From: Cyanoderma ruficeps
Taxonomy: Eukaryota > Chordata > Aves > Passeriformes > Timaliidae
Assembly (NCBI GenBank): GCA_008694505.1
Contig: VZDJ01007755.1
Location: forward strand, 11,120,596-11,184,595
Length of the DNA: 64,000 nucleotides
Reading direction: 5' to 3'
Below the pieces are notes generated by a model, which was not told where the DNA came from, did no database searches, and worked only from the letters and a program-made list of their open reading frames with translations. The stretch's first letter is position 1; every line of letters begins with the position of its first letter. The position numbers and the translations under genes were made by a program. Below, one piece after another: positions 26,160-36,840 of this stretch.

Positions 26160-26860
26160 ATTGAGAGCACTCTTTGGTAAATTATTCATAAATCAGTTAA
26201 AGGCAGAGGAGGACAAAGCCCTAAAAGCAGCAGTAAAGCCAGATTGGTTTCAACAGATTTAAACACGGAAAATGCTGAACACGTCATTCAAATATGCAAA
26301 GTCCCACTGACATAAAGGAGGAAGCTACTGAAGACTCTCAGGTTCTTGACTCAGAGATTTAAATGTTTCTTTTGCAAAGATGATGGCAGTCCATGAAATG
26401 CCTTTGAAGAATTGCATGTTAATGTCTGCCCAAGTGTGTTGACACATCAGACTAGAGCCCATCATTTCAATCATCTGTTCCCAGGTTAACAACCACGGCA
26501 GCCAGAACAGCCCTACTTCTAACAGAAGACGTGTGATGATTTAAATTATTACAGCGTGTTCCCAGGCAGCACTTCAAATTACATTTAAATGGGGAAAAAA
26601 ATTCCAAATCCTTAGTGGAATGAAAAATCTATTCATTGTATAATCTTGGAAGACTTTTCTACAAGACTTAAATTAGGAGCCTTAATAAATCTCACCGAGG
26701 CTTTTAGCAACTTACGTTGTGTTTATGTTTAATAAAAATGGTGGAGGGTTCCAACTAAATTAAATTAAACTAGCTCTTAATTCCTATGTTTTGAAAAGGC
26801 ATCACGTTGATACTGTGATGACTTTATTCATGGAAATATGATTCAACTCTTTGGCTCACA
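26160..26860. other. Repeat-free, balanced-composition stretch; possible conserved noncoding element
   Basis: This segment lacks transposons and ORFs. It carries many AT-core motifs (ATTTAAAT, TAATAAA, AAATTAAATTAAAC) separated by mixed sequence, the texture of many vertebrate developmental enhancers. It lies within an intron of the CLC-like relic. Sequence alone cannot establish conservation. Confidence 0.25.
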
Positions 26861-28253
26861 AATCACTGTTACCAACCCAGCACGAAGGAAAAAAAGAAAT
26901 CACAGCTGCAGTCTCTGAGCTCCTGGAGACAAATGTCTGAGAGCAAAGAAAACAAAAGAAACCAAAAAGGATAGCTAAGCCTTGGGAAGCATTGTCTAGA
27001 AGGTTTGTGGCCACCTCTGACTAACCATGCACTCCTATTTTTGAGCATCTGAGTCATCCCCGAAGATGCTGCACCTCTGTGCAAATAAATAAATAAGTAT
27101 AAACCCACACAGCAACAGAAAATGTGAATGGTTGGTGGGGAGGAACACATTTGGTCAGGGTGGTGAAGAGGGGAGAACAAACCTCAAGGATGAATACTTT
27201 CCAACCCCAAAAAGGATCAGAAATAAAACAGCAAAACAGCCAACAAACAATCTACATCCTTTCAGCAGAGACCAATTCTACCATGTCTATTCAAGATATG
27301 CTTCCAGATAGGAAATAAAGCGCAGCAGGATTCTCCTCTGAATGATGAATAAAAGAAATTATGTCACTTTCCAAAACAAACAAAAAACCCCAAAATCTGG
27401 CCTGCAGTTACCAAGTTTGATTGTATTGCAACACAGCAAATTTTAAGATCCTCTCTGACCCACACAGGAAGACCAGGCAAGCCTCCTCTATCCCCCTCAC
27501 AAGGCCAAGGACAACGGCAGGGCAATGGGAATTCTCTTCCTTTGTACATAAGAAAGCGGCATAAAAACATTATCCTTCAGAAAGACTATGAACTCTAGTT
27601 TTCCCCACCTAGAAACACAGGGTAACACTACTGCATCAAAAACAAGCCGCTCCAGCCCAACTTGCAATCTGCCACCTGCAGAGCAGCTCCTGGTTCCTGC
27701 AGTTGCCCTCAGCTGGCACTGGTGGCTGCTGTGTTCCCAAGCTGGAAACACAGACCCCATCAGTCTGTGCCTCGCACAGCCACCTAGGGCACTTCTGCAG
27801 GTGGCTTTAAAATTACTGTCCCTGTTGTGTGAAGCCACTTGACACGAGCTTTATTTTTATACAGACTCTGCACAGGTAAAAGCAGTTACAGGAGATGTGA
27901 AGCAGCCAGCAGGCCATGGCTGTGTGGCAGGTGTTTTCAGAAACAAAACCGACTGCAGTTATCCACATAACTGCTTGCTGAGCATCACTCAGGGAATAGT
28001 ACTAGGGAACCAAGCCAGTATTTAAAACACACAGAAAACAAATCCTTTCCTTCACTGCATGGCATGAATAGTTGTGCTAATGCAAAAGGGATGGGGAACA
28101 GCACAGGTGAAAAGTGCTCCTAGTGCAGGGTATTTTTTAAGCCAGTGCTGCTACTAAGCCAAATGTTACAAAGCCATTCTCTCAGCCTGGTAGCTTTAAC
28201 ATTGAGAATTGCTATTTCTCACCCCAAATGGATCATGGGACCTCCTGGCTCAC

Positions 28254-28399
28254 AGAGGAGCCCTGTAGGCTACAGCCAGCATGCATGAGAGAAATATCCC
28301 TAAAAATGTCTTGATGTTAAAATGATGTTGAATAGAAGTGCCATTCAAAATACCCAGTGATTTCTGGCAAGCCAGACAGCAAAGCTTCTGGCAAAAGAA
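28254..28399 (-). pseudogene. CLC-like relic exon 3 (SGxPE and LNGT motifs), frameshifted
   Basis: This 146-bp block follows a very long T-rich tract ending CCTTTGCAG and stops at a GTGAGC donor. In one frame it reads LLPEALLSGLPEITGY, matching the chloride-pathway signature P-x-A-A-x-S-G-x-P-E-x-x-x-Y-L-N-G. In the next frame it continues LNGTSIQHHFNIKTF and FLSCMLAVAYRAPL, matching the LNGT and following helix of the family. The two frames meet inside a run of four T (28347-28350); family members would need three. This is a one-base insertion that breaks the protein about one third into the membrane domain. A sequencing error in the homopolymer is possible, but the other lesions argue for true decay. 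Confidence 0.8.
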
Positions 28400-28406
28400 C
28401 TGCAAA

Positions 28407-28508
28407 GGAAAAAAAAAAACCAAAAAAACAAAAAAAAAAAAAAAAAAAACAAAAAAAACAAAAAAAAAAACAAAAAAAACCAAAAAAAAAACCCAAAAAA
28501 ACCCAAAA
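28407..28508. repeat. A-rich low-complexity tract (T-rich on minus strand)
   Basis: About 100 bp of A runs interrupted by C or CC. On the minus strand it reads as T runs and directly precedes the CCTTTGCAG acceptor of relic exon 3, forming an exceptionally long polypyrimidine tract. Lysine-rich open frames over it are artefacts. Confidence 0.95.
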
Positions 28509-30475
28509 ACAGAGTCAACAATTATTAAATGTTGATGTGTTAGATGTGTCTATGGACAATTTTTCAGTGTGACCCTCACCTTGCTCTGTTCACAAACACT
28601 TTCCCAGAATTAGCAGACAACACAGATGCCCATATAGCTTCTGGCAGTGCACAGAAATTCAAGCTCCTGACAGTGTTGCTATAAACATACTGGGGCTAAT
28701 GAGAGAAGAAAGCAACTGACAAGGGCCCGTCCCAAGCCCCAGCCTCCATCCTGATTCCTGCAGCCCATCAGTCCTTGTACAGGTTGTCTATGGGGCAAGG
28801 TGTACATGTGAACCCCTGTAATTTGTCCAGTCAGTTTGGTCTTTAGAAAGCTGAAACCTGCTCAGTTATTGTATGCATAACAGCAAACTCCCTTTTCCTA
28901 CTGTTGGTGGATTTGGGGGTAAGTCTAGTAAAATATTCACTTTTTCTCTCACCTATGCTGTTAATTGCCTGTCTATAATTAAATTGAACACAGCAGGACA
29001 GTAAATGACAGAAAGGCTGAATGTTCTAGCTTTGGTGCCTCATAAATTACTAACCTGGGCCACATGCAATACCCACACAGCACAGCTAAATGATCAATCT
29101 AAAACCAACAGGAACTTTTATATGGACTGATGGTCTTTGGCTTAGGTCCCTTCCAAACATTGAGTTTTCATGAGTTATACCAGCTGCCACTTGTATTTAT
29201 TTTATAAACACCACATGCTAAGTGTAAATTGCATCGCCACCACCACTGATTTCACCCCAGACACTTTTAATACAAGTTACGGGTGGTGGAATCCAGGTTT
29301 AGGCTGAAGGCCAAGAAAGACCTCTCCAATGGGGTTGTATAATTGAGGTACAATTGAGGAGCTTTTTTTTTTTTTAAATAAAATACTGAAACAACAAGTA
29401 TATGGAAAAGGAATATATTTGGTTTAACAGTGTTACTGACTTGTTGCATAGGAGACCTGACACTTGCCAACACAGAACCTGTGGAGAGAACAACATGCCC
29501 AGAAGCACTCACAGCCAGGTCATCAGCACCCAGAGACCAGGTCCTGCTTTTCAGTCATCTTTTGTACTACAAATTTCTGCAGGCAGAAGATATATGATAG
29601 GGAAAAAACAAAACAAGCAATGCACGCTCTTCAGAAGGAAGGGAGTGAATAAGGGTAAGGTGAATGATGACTGTCAAAGTCATGGGGTTTTTTTCTAGGA
29701 CTTCCTGCCCATCTCTAAAAACTCTATAAAGGAAATGTCATTACTCCTCAAGGCCCTTTTCAGGCTAGAAGCAGGGTTCAAGTACCTTAAGAATAAATAC
29801 AAAAACACACTCCCGGATGTCTTCAGGCATTTTACCTGAATGGAGCCTTCAAAGTCTTAGATCAGTGATGACCTTAATGAATTTGCAGCTATTATTAGTA
29901 GACAGAATATACGTGAGGAAGTTGCTTCCTGCTTTATTTAAACCAGAAGCACATCTCTCATACGGGGCATTATCACATTCAAAACATGTTTTGTTCACCC
30001 CAGGTTTTTGGTCGGTTTGTTTGTTTGTGTTTGGGCTGACCACGTGCACGCTGCCTCCAGACTTCCTCAACTCCCACACACTTTGCTGCCTTCCGCAGGG
30101 CTCAGCTGTGACACATTGTGGGTGCAGGTCAAGCACATCCCTGGCGTTTCTGAGGTCACAGAGTTACAGCCTTCCCAGCAGCATGTCCCATCAAGTGTTT
30201 TGTAAACGCATCATGCAGTACGGCCAAACAGCAAAGCAAAGTGCACAAAAAAAAGAGCTTTGCTCATCTGCAGCTGAAGGAGGTATTCGGATGGGAAGAT
30301 CTTCCAGGGCAGGAATTACATGTTTGTACTGATGTCTGAGCTTACCTCCTGCCCTTCTGTATTAATAATACAATAAGACAGATTTTATAACAGAACAGGA
30401 CCAAGAGTGTGTGTAACAGTTGTTGTGATGACCTGGAGTCAAAGTGTGGTTTCTTTCTATGTATTATTTACTTAT

Positions 30476-30605
30476 ACTTTAGTGTGTATATATACACACA
30501 TGCTTGTATATACATACAAATGCATATATACACATTTGCATGTGTATTTATCCACTGTTTATGTATTTTATAAACATACACATAGTTTGTATATAAAAAA
30601 GGGAA
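30476..30605. repeat. TA/CA-rich microsatellite-like tract
   Basis: Imperfect repeats of GTGTATATATACACACATGC type and TATACATACAAATGCATATA. It is rich in short palindromes and lies just left of the LINE. Confidence 0.85.
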
Positions 30606-30719
30606 ATAATATTCCAAGAGGATTATATATGCTTTCCTAATGGAAAACCTAAACTTGTTCATTTTTTTAATATTTCCTCTGATATATTCAGCTTCCATCT
30701 GTTTTGCAGAATAACTCTT

Positions 30720-31735
30720 CCCTTGCATTTCTGAAGTACACTGAGATCTGTCCTTCAGCAGTTGGCAGTATTATTCCATTATTTTGAGTCCACTCCAGAA
30801 TACTGGAGGACACATCCACATCTCCATTGCACTGGAGAGCCCAGAACTGGACCCAGTACTCCAGATGTGGCCTCACCAATGCTGAAAAGAGGGGAAGGAT
30901 CACTTCCCTCAGCCTGCTGATAACCCTCTGAATGCAGTCCAGGAACCTGTTGGCCTTGGATGTGGCCTATCAAGAAGCACTGCTTCCTTTTATTTTTACT
31001 TTTGTCTGCAAGTTTGCTGAGGGTGCACCAAAGCATTATCCCATCATCCAGGTCATTAGTGAGAACATCCAACAGTATTTGACCCCTGGACCGACCCAGG
31101 GTATATCTTTGAGGACTAGACTCTGGCTGGAATTCGTGCCACTGACCATAATGCTTTGAGCCCAGCAGTTCCGCTAGGTAAATCCATTCACTGTCCAAAC
31201 ATCTAATCCATACACCATTAGTTCATCTATGAGACTGTTATGGGAGACAGTGATGAAAGCCTTGCTAAAGCTGAAATAAAAAACAGTCACTGTTCCAGTC
31301 ACGTCACTGTAGAAAGTTGTTGTCCACTGTAAATCCATGCTTGATTTTGCTTGATTTACTCATTGGAATGGACAGCTCCTCACCATGGATGAAAATCAAG
31401 CAGCCCTCTTGGACCCCAGCTCTCTCCAGGATGATCTCCTCTGGGATTCTTCCACACAAATCTCTGAACAGACCAAAGTGCTCTCCTGAAGTCCAGTCCC
31501 TCACCTTTTCCCCCTCATGTCAGGATCCCATACACCCCAATCTCATGGTTACTGCTGCCCTCAGCCCTCACATCCCTGATCAGTCTTTTGTTCTCTGCAA
31601 ATAAAAGATCGAGCAGAGTATGTCCCCTCATCTGCTTCATGATCACCTTATCAGGAAGTTGTTATCAATGCACTCCAGAAACCTCATGGCTTGTGCCCTG
31701 ATGTGTGTCCTTCCAGCATGTATTGGGATGTTTGG
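30720..31735 (-). mobile_element. Degenerate CR1-type LINE with reverse-transcriptase remnant
   Basis: The minus strand retains the RT motif (D/S)FSKAF as FYFSFSKAFITVSHNSL (about 31215-31290), followed by LDVWTVNGF and a broken LNDLDDG-like stretch. Upstream come an FRDLCGRIPEEI stretch and MRFLECIDNNFL typical of these LINEs. The 3' portion shows CTCCAGATGTGGCCTCACCA in antisense. Stops and frameshifts are frequent. It lies inside the second intron of the CLC-like relic. Confidence 0.85.
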
Positions 31736-32300
31736 CTAGACTCCCACAAAGATCTGGGCCAGTGACCACAAGACTTCTTCCAAACATCTGAAAACAGCTT
31801 TGCCTAATTCCTCAGAGTTTACAGCAGACATCCACACCACCACCCCATGTGTTGGTGTGCCCTCTATCACTGCTCTGCAAGCTCTCAGCTGACTCTCATC
31901 TCTACCAAAGCAGAGCTCCAACCATTCCCACTTGTAACTGTGGTGTGGCCTTCCTAAAGAGCCTCTCTCCAGCCACTGCAGTGCTACAGCAGTGACAGCT
32001 ATCCCACATCTGTGCAGACAAGGAGCTCCTCTGCCTTGCTCCAGCCTCAGTGAGAAATCCTTGGCCCCAAATTTGCAGAGCTGTACCCTCCTCAGCAGCT
32101 TGCTCTGGGCTGTGGCCTCTGCTGAGTCAGGAATTTCTCCACCGAGTGCTGGGGACCACCTCTGGTAGCTCACTGCCACTGCTGCTGAGCACAAAAGCAC
32201 TGCCAGCCCAGATCTTGGCCTCCTTCTGCACAAAGCTGCTGGCTGCATGCCATGACTGATGGTTTTACAGGCTCCCCCCAGCACCAGCTGCCAGGATTCC
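31736..32300 (-). repeat. Possible 5' continuation of the LINE, or unclassified repeat
   Basis: A GC-richer block directly follows the recognisable LINE and is open for 182 codons on the minus strand (31736-32284). The frame is rich in Leu, Arg, Ala and Cys without any motif I know. Its abrupt composition change and adjacency suggest LINE upstream sequence, but I cannot prove this. Confidence 0.4.
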
Positions 32301-32524
32301 TCACCCTGCCTGGTCAGGATTCAGCTGGAACAAAAGCCCCTTCTCACAAGAAACTCTTCAATTATACCATCTACTATTATTCATTTATACCATCTACTAG
32401 AGATATCACAAGCCAAGTAAAAATTTTACCATCTGCTTCTTTCTACAGGTGAGGAAAAGCAAGCAGTCAGGGTCAGAGATGCCTTAACACTTACATTGGT
32501 TTCATCCATCCAGTGATTTTTTAC

Positions 32525-32598
32525 CACCACCATTCCAATTATCACAAAGCTAATGATAGCCATGAAGGACAAATTAGTATTTCCACAATAATCTATCA
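32525..32598 (-). pseudogene. CLC-like relic exon 2 (possible helix C)
   Basis: This hydrophobic block follows a TATATTTTCAG acceptor and reads GNTNLSFMAIISFVIIGMVV. It sits where the CLC helix C exon belongs, between helix B and the SGxPE exon. The donor is ambiguous: GTAAAA directly after the helix, or a better GTAAGT at 32494-32489, which would extend the exon to 32495. Starting from the preceding exon's phase the acceptor leads straight into TGA, and neither donor matches the phase of the next exon. So either the exon is broken or I have its edges wrong. The assignment rests on position and hydrophobicity more than on residues. Confidence 0.45.
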
Positions 32599-32990
32599 CT
32601 GAAAATATAGCTGGCCCAGACACAGAGTGAAATAGTAGGTCTGATACCAAGTCCACACTCACTAAGTACCTTAATGAAAGTTAATCCCTTCCCTTGGACA
32701 TCACCCAGACCTAAAGCAGCACATGCGTCTGGCGTACAAGGAGGAAGAGGAAGGCCACAGTGTATTAAAGACTGTTTTCATCAATCCCATAACAAGCACA
32801 AAATCAGATATTATACTGTATTATAGGCCAAGCTGTAGCAAAGGACACCAACGTGCATGTACACAAAGGACAAAGGGATCTGATCTCCACACCCACCTCC
32901 ACAGGCAGCACCTTCAGGCAGTTAAATCTTGACACTGTGCATTTTCTAATAAACTAACATGGAAAATGTCACTGACTTTCTCTTGCTCAC

Positions 32991-33120
32991 CTGCAGGTAA
33001 TTTTCCACCAGGTTCCATTTCAATTTGATGAGAGACTTAATTATCTGATGGATCAAAAACCCCAGCACCCCCACTGCTGTTCTTATTAGCCCCATCAGCA
33101 GCCATTGATTCCACTCTTTT
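32991..33120 (-). pseudogene. CLC-like relic exon 1 (helix B)
   Basis: This 130-bp block lies between a TTTTTAG acceptor and a CAG|GTGAGC donor. It is open for 43 codons after a one-base split codon, beginning KEWNQWLLMGLIRTAVG and ending KLKWNLVENYLQ. The W-x(3)-LMGLI-x(3)-VG-x(2)-GFLIH pattern followed by LKW is the first long helix (helix B) of CLC proteins. The conserved Gly after LMGLI is replaced by Arg in LIRT. The block ends in phase 0. An upstream N-terminal exon would have to end in phase 2; I could not identify it between 33.1 and 40 kb. Confidence 0.8.
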
Positions 33121-33424
33121 CTAAAAACAAGGAGACACAGTTACCTCTCAGACCATAACACAGGGTTATTTGCCATGCTGCCTCTCACAAAGACACAAAT
33201 TCCATTTTTAGAGCATTTTGATTATAACCTGTGACTGCCTGAACAACCGGGTGTTCTTGCCAATATCCCTTTTAAAAGTGTACACTCAACAAAGATTTAC
33301 CTTCAGCTGAAAGTCATTTTCATTTGGGTAAGGAATACAGTTGGATTTTCTGGTTTTGGATTTGTTTTTTCTTTAATATAGAAGTACCAATGCAGTCTGA
33401 TCTCTGATGTTGAATGCTTGATGT

Positions 33425-33584
33425 CATATCAAAATCAATTATATGATCCAGTAATTAAACATTTGGTAGAGCACTCTGAACACATTTCAAAGTAATCCCT
33501 GTTTCATATCAAAAGCAATTATATGATCCAGTAATTAAACATTTGGTAGAGCACTCTGAAAACAGTTCAAAGTAATCCCTGTTT
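33425..33584. repeat. 80-bp tandem duplication, two copies
   Basis: Copies at 33425-33504 and 33505-33584 begin CATATCAAAA and end AATCCCTGTTT. They differ at only a few positions, so the duplication is young compared with the neighbouring LINE copies. It lies just upstream (minus-strand sense) of relic exon 1. Confidence 0.96.
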
Positions 33585-34480
33585 CCTTTCCCTGCAATAA
33601 TGCCCTGAGCACCCATCATGTAAATGTGCGAACTTTTACCTCCAGTTCTTGTCTTCCCTAAACTTACACTTCTAATAATAACTGTGCACCAGTAATGACA
33701 GATTTGAGTATCACCTAGTATGTAGGACTAGAGCAGGCCTACTGAGATTCAAACACCATGGTTCCTGCAGATTATGCTGAGAAAAAAAATTAGAATTAAT
33801 TACTTTTAATAGTAATTTTAAAAATTAATTGTAATTTAAAAATTAATTGTAATTATTTTCAAGAAGTCTCAGTAAAAGAACATTTGCCCCAACTTCTGCC
33901 AAGTCTCTTCCTTTTAAGTTGTATACATTGAGAAGTTTGTAATTCTTTTTTGCATATTCCGTAAGTTGTGAAGAACAAAGACACAAGCACTTACAAAATA
34001 TGCTGTTAATCCCTTGGCCCCTTTCCACATTCAAAAAATATTTCTTTTCATATTTAAAATTTTCTTAATTCCTTCTGCTATCTGGCATCTACCTGGAGTG
34101 TCCAAATTACACACAGTTTTAGAGGCAACTTAACACAATTTAAGGTAAGTTTACCTGTATGTTTTCCTTTCTAGCCACTTCTTATAAACCTTTTTGTGTG
34201 AAGCCAAATAATCCAGGCTTTCATGGGCTAGCAGGTGTTCTCCCTACCAAAGGTACTACAGCTTGGATGCTTTACCAAGTTGCAAGTTGGCAGCTTGGAG
34301 AGGAGAAAAAGACTCAGTGCATGTCAAATGTCTACAGTAAATCAGAATCAGCAGCATGCCGTGTGTTTGCCACCTCCAAGGTGTGACTTTGGTAACCAAA
34401 GAAAGAGTACAAAAGGATTTCTGCTGCTCTCCACCAGCTGGAATTTGGACCAATTTGGCAAGGTCTCATCTGAAATAATC

Positions 34481-34868
34481 GTAGAATCACAGAACCATAG
34501 AATGGTTTGTATTGGAAGGGACCTAAAAGATCATCTAGTGCCAAACCCTGTGCCTTGGACAGGGAGATCTTGCACTAGACCAGGTTGCTCAAAGCCCCAT
34601 CCAACCTGGCCTTGAGCACATCCACAGATGGGGCATCTGCACTTCTCTGGGCAACCAGTTCCAGTGCCTTACCACCCTCACAGTGAAAAATTTCTTCTTA
34701 ATATCCAATCTAAACCTACCCTCTGGCAATTTTAAAGCATTCCCCCTTGTCCTTTCACTACATGCCCTTGTAAATAGTCTCTCTCCATCTTTCTTGTAGG
34801 CTCCCTACCGGTACTGGAAGGCCATAACTGGGTCACCCCAAAGCCTTCTCTCTTCCAGGCAATGAAGA
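34481..34868 (-). mobile_element. CR1 LINE 3' fragment
   Basis: This is a long, well preserved antisense CR1 end: GTAGAATCACAGAACCATAG, GGAAGGGACCTAAAAGATCA, CCCCATCCAACCTGGCCTTG, ATATCCAATCTAAACCTACC, and CCCCCTTGTCCTTTCACTAC. Confidence 0.95.
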
Positions 34869-36239
34869 AACAAACAGTTCCTGGTTGTGAATCAGTGAGT
34901 ATTAAAGGGCAAGAGAGAAGAAAAGTTCTTTACACAAGACACATGCAAATTACCCCAAATAGTCTCTTGGACCTATGGTTTTACAACGCTTAAAGTTTCC
35001 TTGCAGTCCACTACTCACACTTCTCAAATGTAACAGCATAGAGTCATGAAGGAAATACTGCCCAGGGCGAGGGGTACATCCAGAATATACAGGATATAGC
35101 AATGGCACAAGTCCAATTTCCTACACCCTGACTGGGGTTTTTTGCCAGCTCAATCAGCCATTTCTTTCTAGAGACTTCAAAAGTATTATGCAAACTGCAG
35201 ACCTGGCAACAACCAATCTGACAAAAAAGAGAACGAGTTGAAGGGAATTGATCTGGGTGGAAATCAAAGACTGCAGAAGATAATTGTTGCTGGAAACTGT
35301 GAATAGCTACGAGCAACAGTAAATGCATTAGAAAAGTTACCTCCCTTCAGATATGGGGAAATAAATGTATCTGCCACCAACACCTCCATAGTGAAGTATC
35401 TAACAAATACACATTGTTATCTAACAAATACACAATTAAATCCCTCCAGTCAAAGGTGAAGAATTAAGGAAGAGCAGGTGTCTGACTGATTATGTACATT
35501 AATAATGTAAAAAGCCAGGTTTAACTACTCCTATTCCAAGTTTAAAATGGAGTAAAAGAAAGCAGAAGCCAGGCAAGAAAAGCAGGCACCTGAGCAGAGC
35601 TCCTGGCTGGGATCCCATTACCATTTCATTCAGGTATGCCAGACTGGCTACCCCAAGGTCTCCATGTAGCCCATTTATTTCTGTAACATGGCAATTTGTA
35701 TGATGTCATTTTCTAGCTGTGTTAGACCAAATGGTATATGTGAATAGATCTGGGTATTATAAAGATTGCAGCACAAACAAAAATACAAAACCCACTGAAC
35801 AATACAGATGGGGGATGGGAGAGGAACACTGAAACTAAAACTACATTTCTAGGGGAAACAGATGAGGCCAAGTCACAGATGATACAGATATTCTTCATTC
35901 CATGTCACAATGACTTGTTATGTGAACAGGATGACTGTTTTTACCCAAACAGGAATATCATTCCCATCTGTAAGAGCACACCTGAGCATTTGCCTTTGCT
36001 GTCCCCAGTTGCCAGAAAACCAAAGCTGACAACTCCTCTTCCACCAGACTCGGTCTCTGCAGCAGTGGCTCAGCTGTACTGCAAATTCTCACACCCACTC
36101 GTGCATTCAAATTTTAACAAACAAAATAGAGTAAGAAAGTGTTTTTGAACTTTGACCCCTAATTATTTGTTCCCCATGGACTCCTCTGTAGCCAGCTTAA
36201 ACCCACCAGTACACTCACTCGTCTGAAATATATTCCATC

Positions 36240-36840
36240 AATCTCTGAGAAGCAGTGCACCAATGGCCACAGTTAAAAAGCTAGATGGTGAAAAACAAAG
36301 ATTTGAGATTGCAGGGGGACATTTGTCGCTGGCGATGTGACATAAGACTGGACCAGCCAGGCTGACAATTGAAACAGGGACGGGAACAAAAAATAACTTT
36401 AATAAATAGCCTAAAAAATAACTTTAATAAATAGCCCGAGCCAACAAAAGAACACAAGCCAACCTCAAAAGACAATGGGACAAACATATCAATATATACA
36501 GTGCAATCTGAGGACAGGGAACCAATGAATAGCAAGAACTCAAAGCATTGCCTTATATGTAAAGCACTGTTAACCAGTCAAAAACAAGATCTCAAAACAT
36601 AACCTTATTTGGCATGAATGTATTTTCATAACCTTTCCCATGATTCCATTTTCTCCTCACCATAACCTAACTTGAGTTTTCTTTTTCTTAACATCCCATT
36701 TCCCATGGCCTCAGATTGATGCCCGCTTCATTGTTGGCCAAGGCCAACTCACTGTCCATCCCAGCCAGTCCAACTCCCACAGGCATTGCTGCATCCCTGA
36801 GATGCAGGAGTTGAGACAACTCTCCAGAGGACAGACAAGG
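36240..36840 (-). mobile_element. Possible LTR-derived block
   Basis: This 600-bp block differs in texture from its surroundings. On the minus strand it contains CTATTTATTAAAGTTATTTT followed by GTTCCCGTCCCTGTTTCAAT, which reminds me of avian ERV LTR tails. It also carries a 25-bp tandem duplication at 36388-36436. No clear TG/CA ends were found. Confidence 0.35.
36388..36436. repeat. 25-bp tandem duplication
   Basis: AAAAAATAACTTTAATAAAT followed by AGCC(C/T) occurs twice in direct succession with a period of 25 bp. Confidence 0.9.

Larger units (their letters stand above)
14968..33120 (-). pseudogene. Decayed CLC-family chloride channel / H+/Cl- exchanger gene (whole locus)
   Basis: Seven or eight exon-like blocks on the minus strand follow the order of the CLC transmembrane domain: helix B, helix C, the SGxPE-YLNGT block, the GKEGP block, the AGAAAG-FSLEE block, the LTW block, the IPxxxG-GLLGA block and probably helix M. 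CLC proteins are dimeric chloride channels or proton-coupled exchangers of plasma or endolysosomal membranes. The motifs most resemble the ClC-6/7-like and plant-like branch. Most blocks have AG acceptors and GT donors. Evidence of decay is a one-base frameshift (28347-28350), replacement of the GKEGP and GAPxGG motifs, a missing donor after the fourth block, irreconcilable phases around the second block, and no CBS exons found. A degenerate CR1 (30720-32300) and the A-rich tract (28407-28508) sit in the second intron. I find no parental intact copy here and cannot name the gene exactly. Confidence 0.8.

Noticed and set aside
28338..28572. Lysine-rich open frames on the plus strand
   Set aside because: They are simple translations of the A-rich repeat tract.
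33843..34034. Minus-strand frame considered as the N-terminal CLC exon
   Set aside because: Only a vague resemblance around YKLLNVYN. There is no convincing splice donor in the phase needed.
35610..35655. AYLNEM reading similar to the CLC YLNG motif
   Set aside because: It lies upstream of the helix B exon on the minus strand, so it is in the wrong order, and it lacks other family residues.
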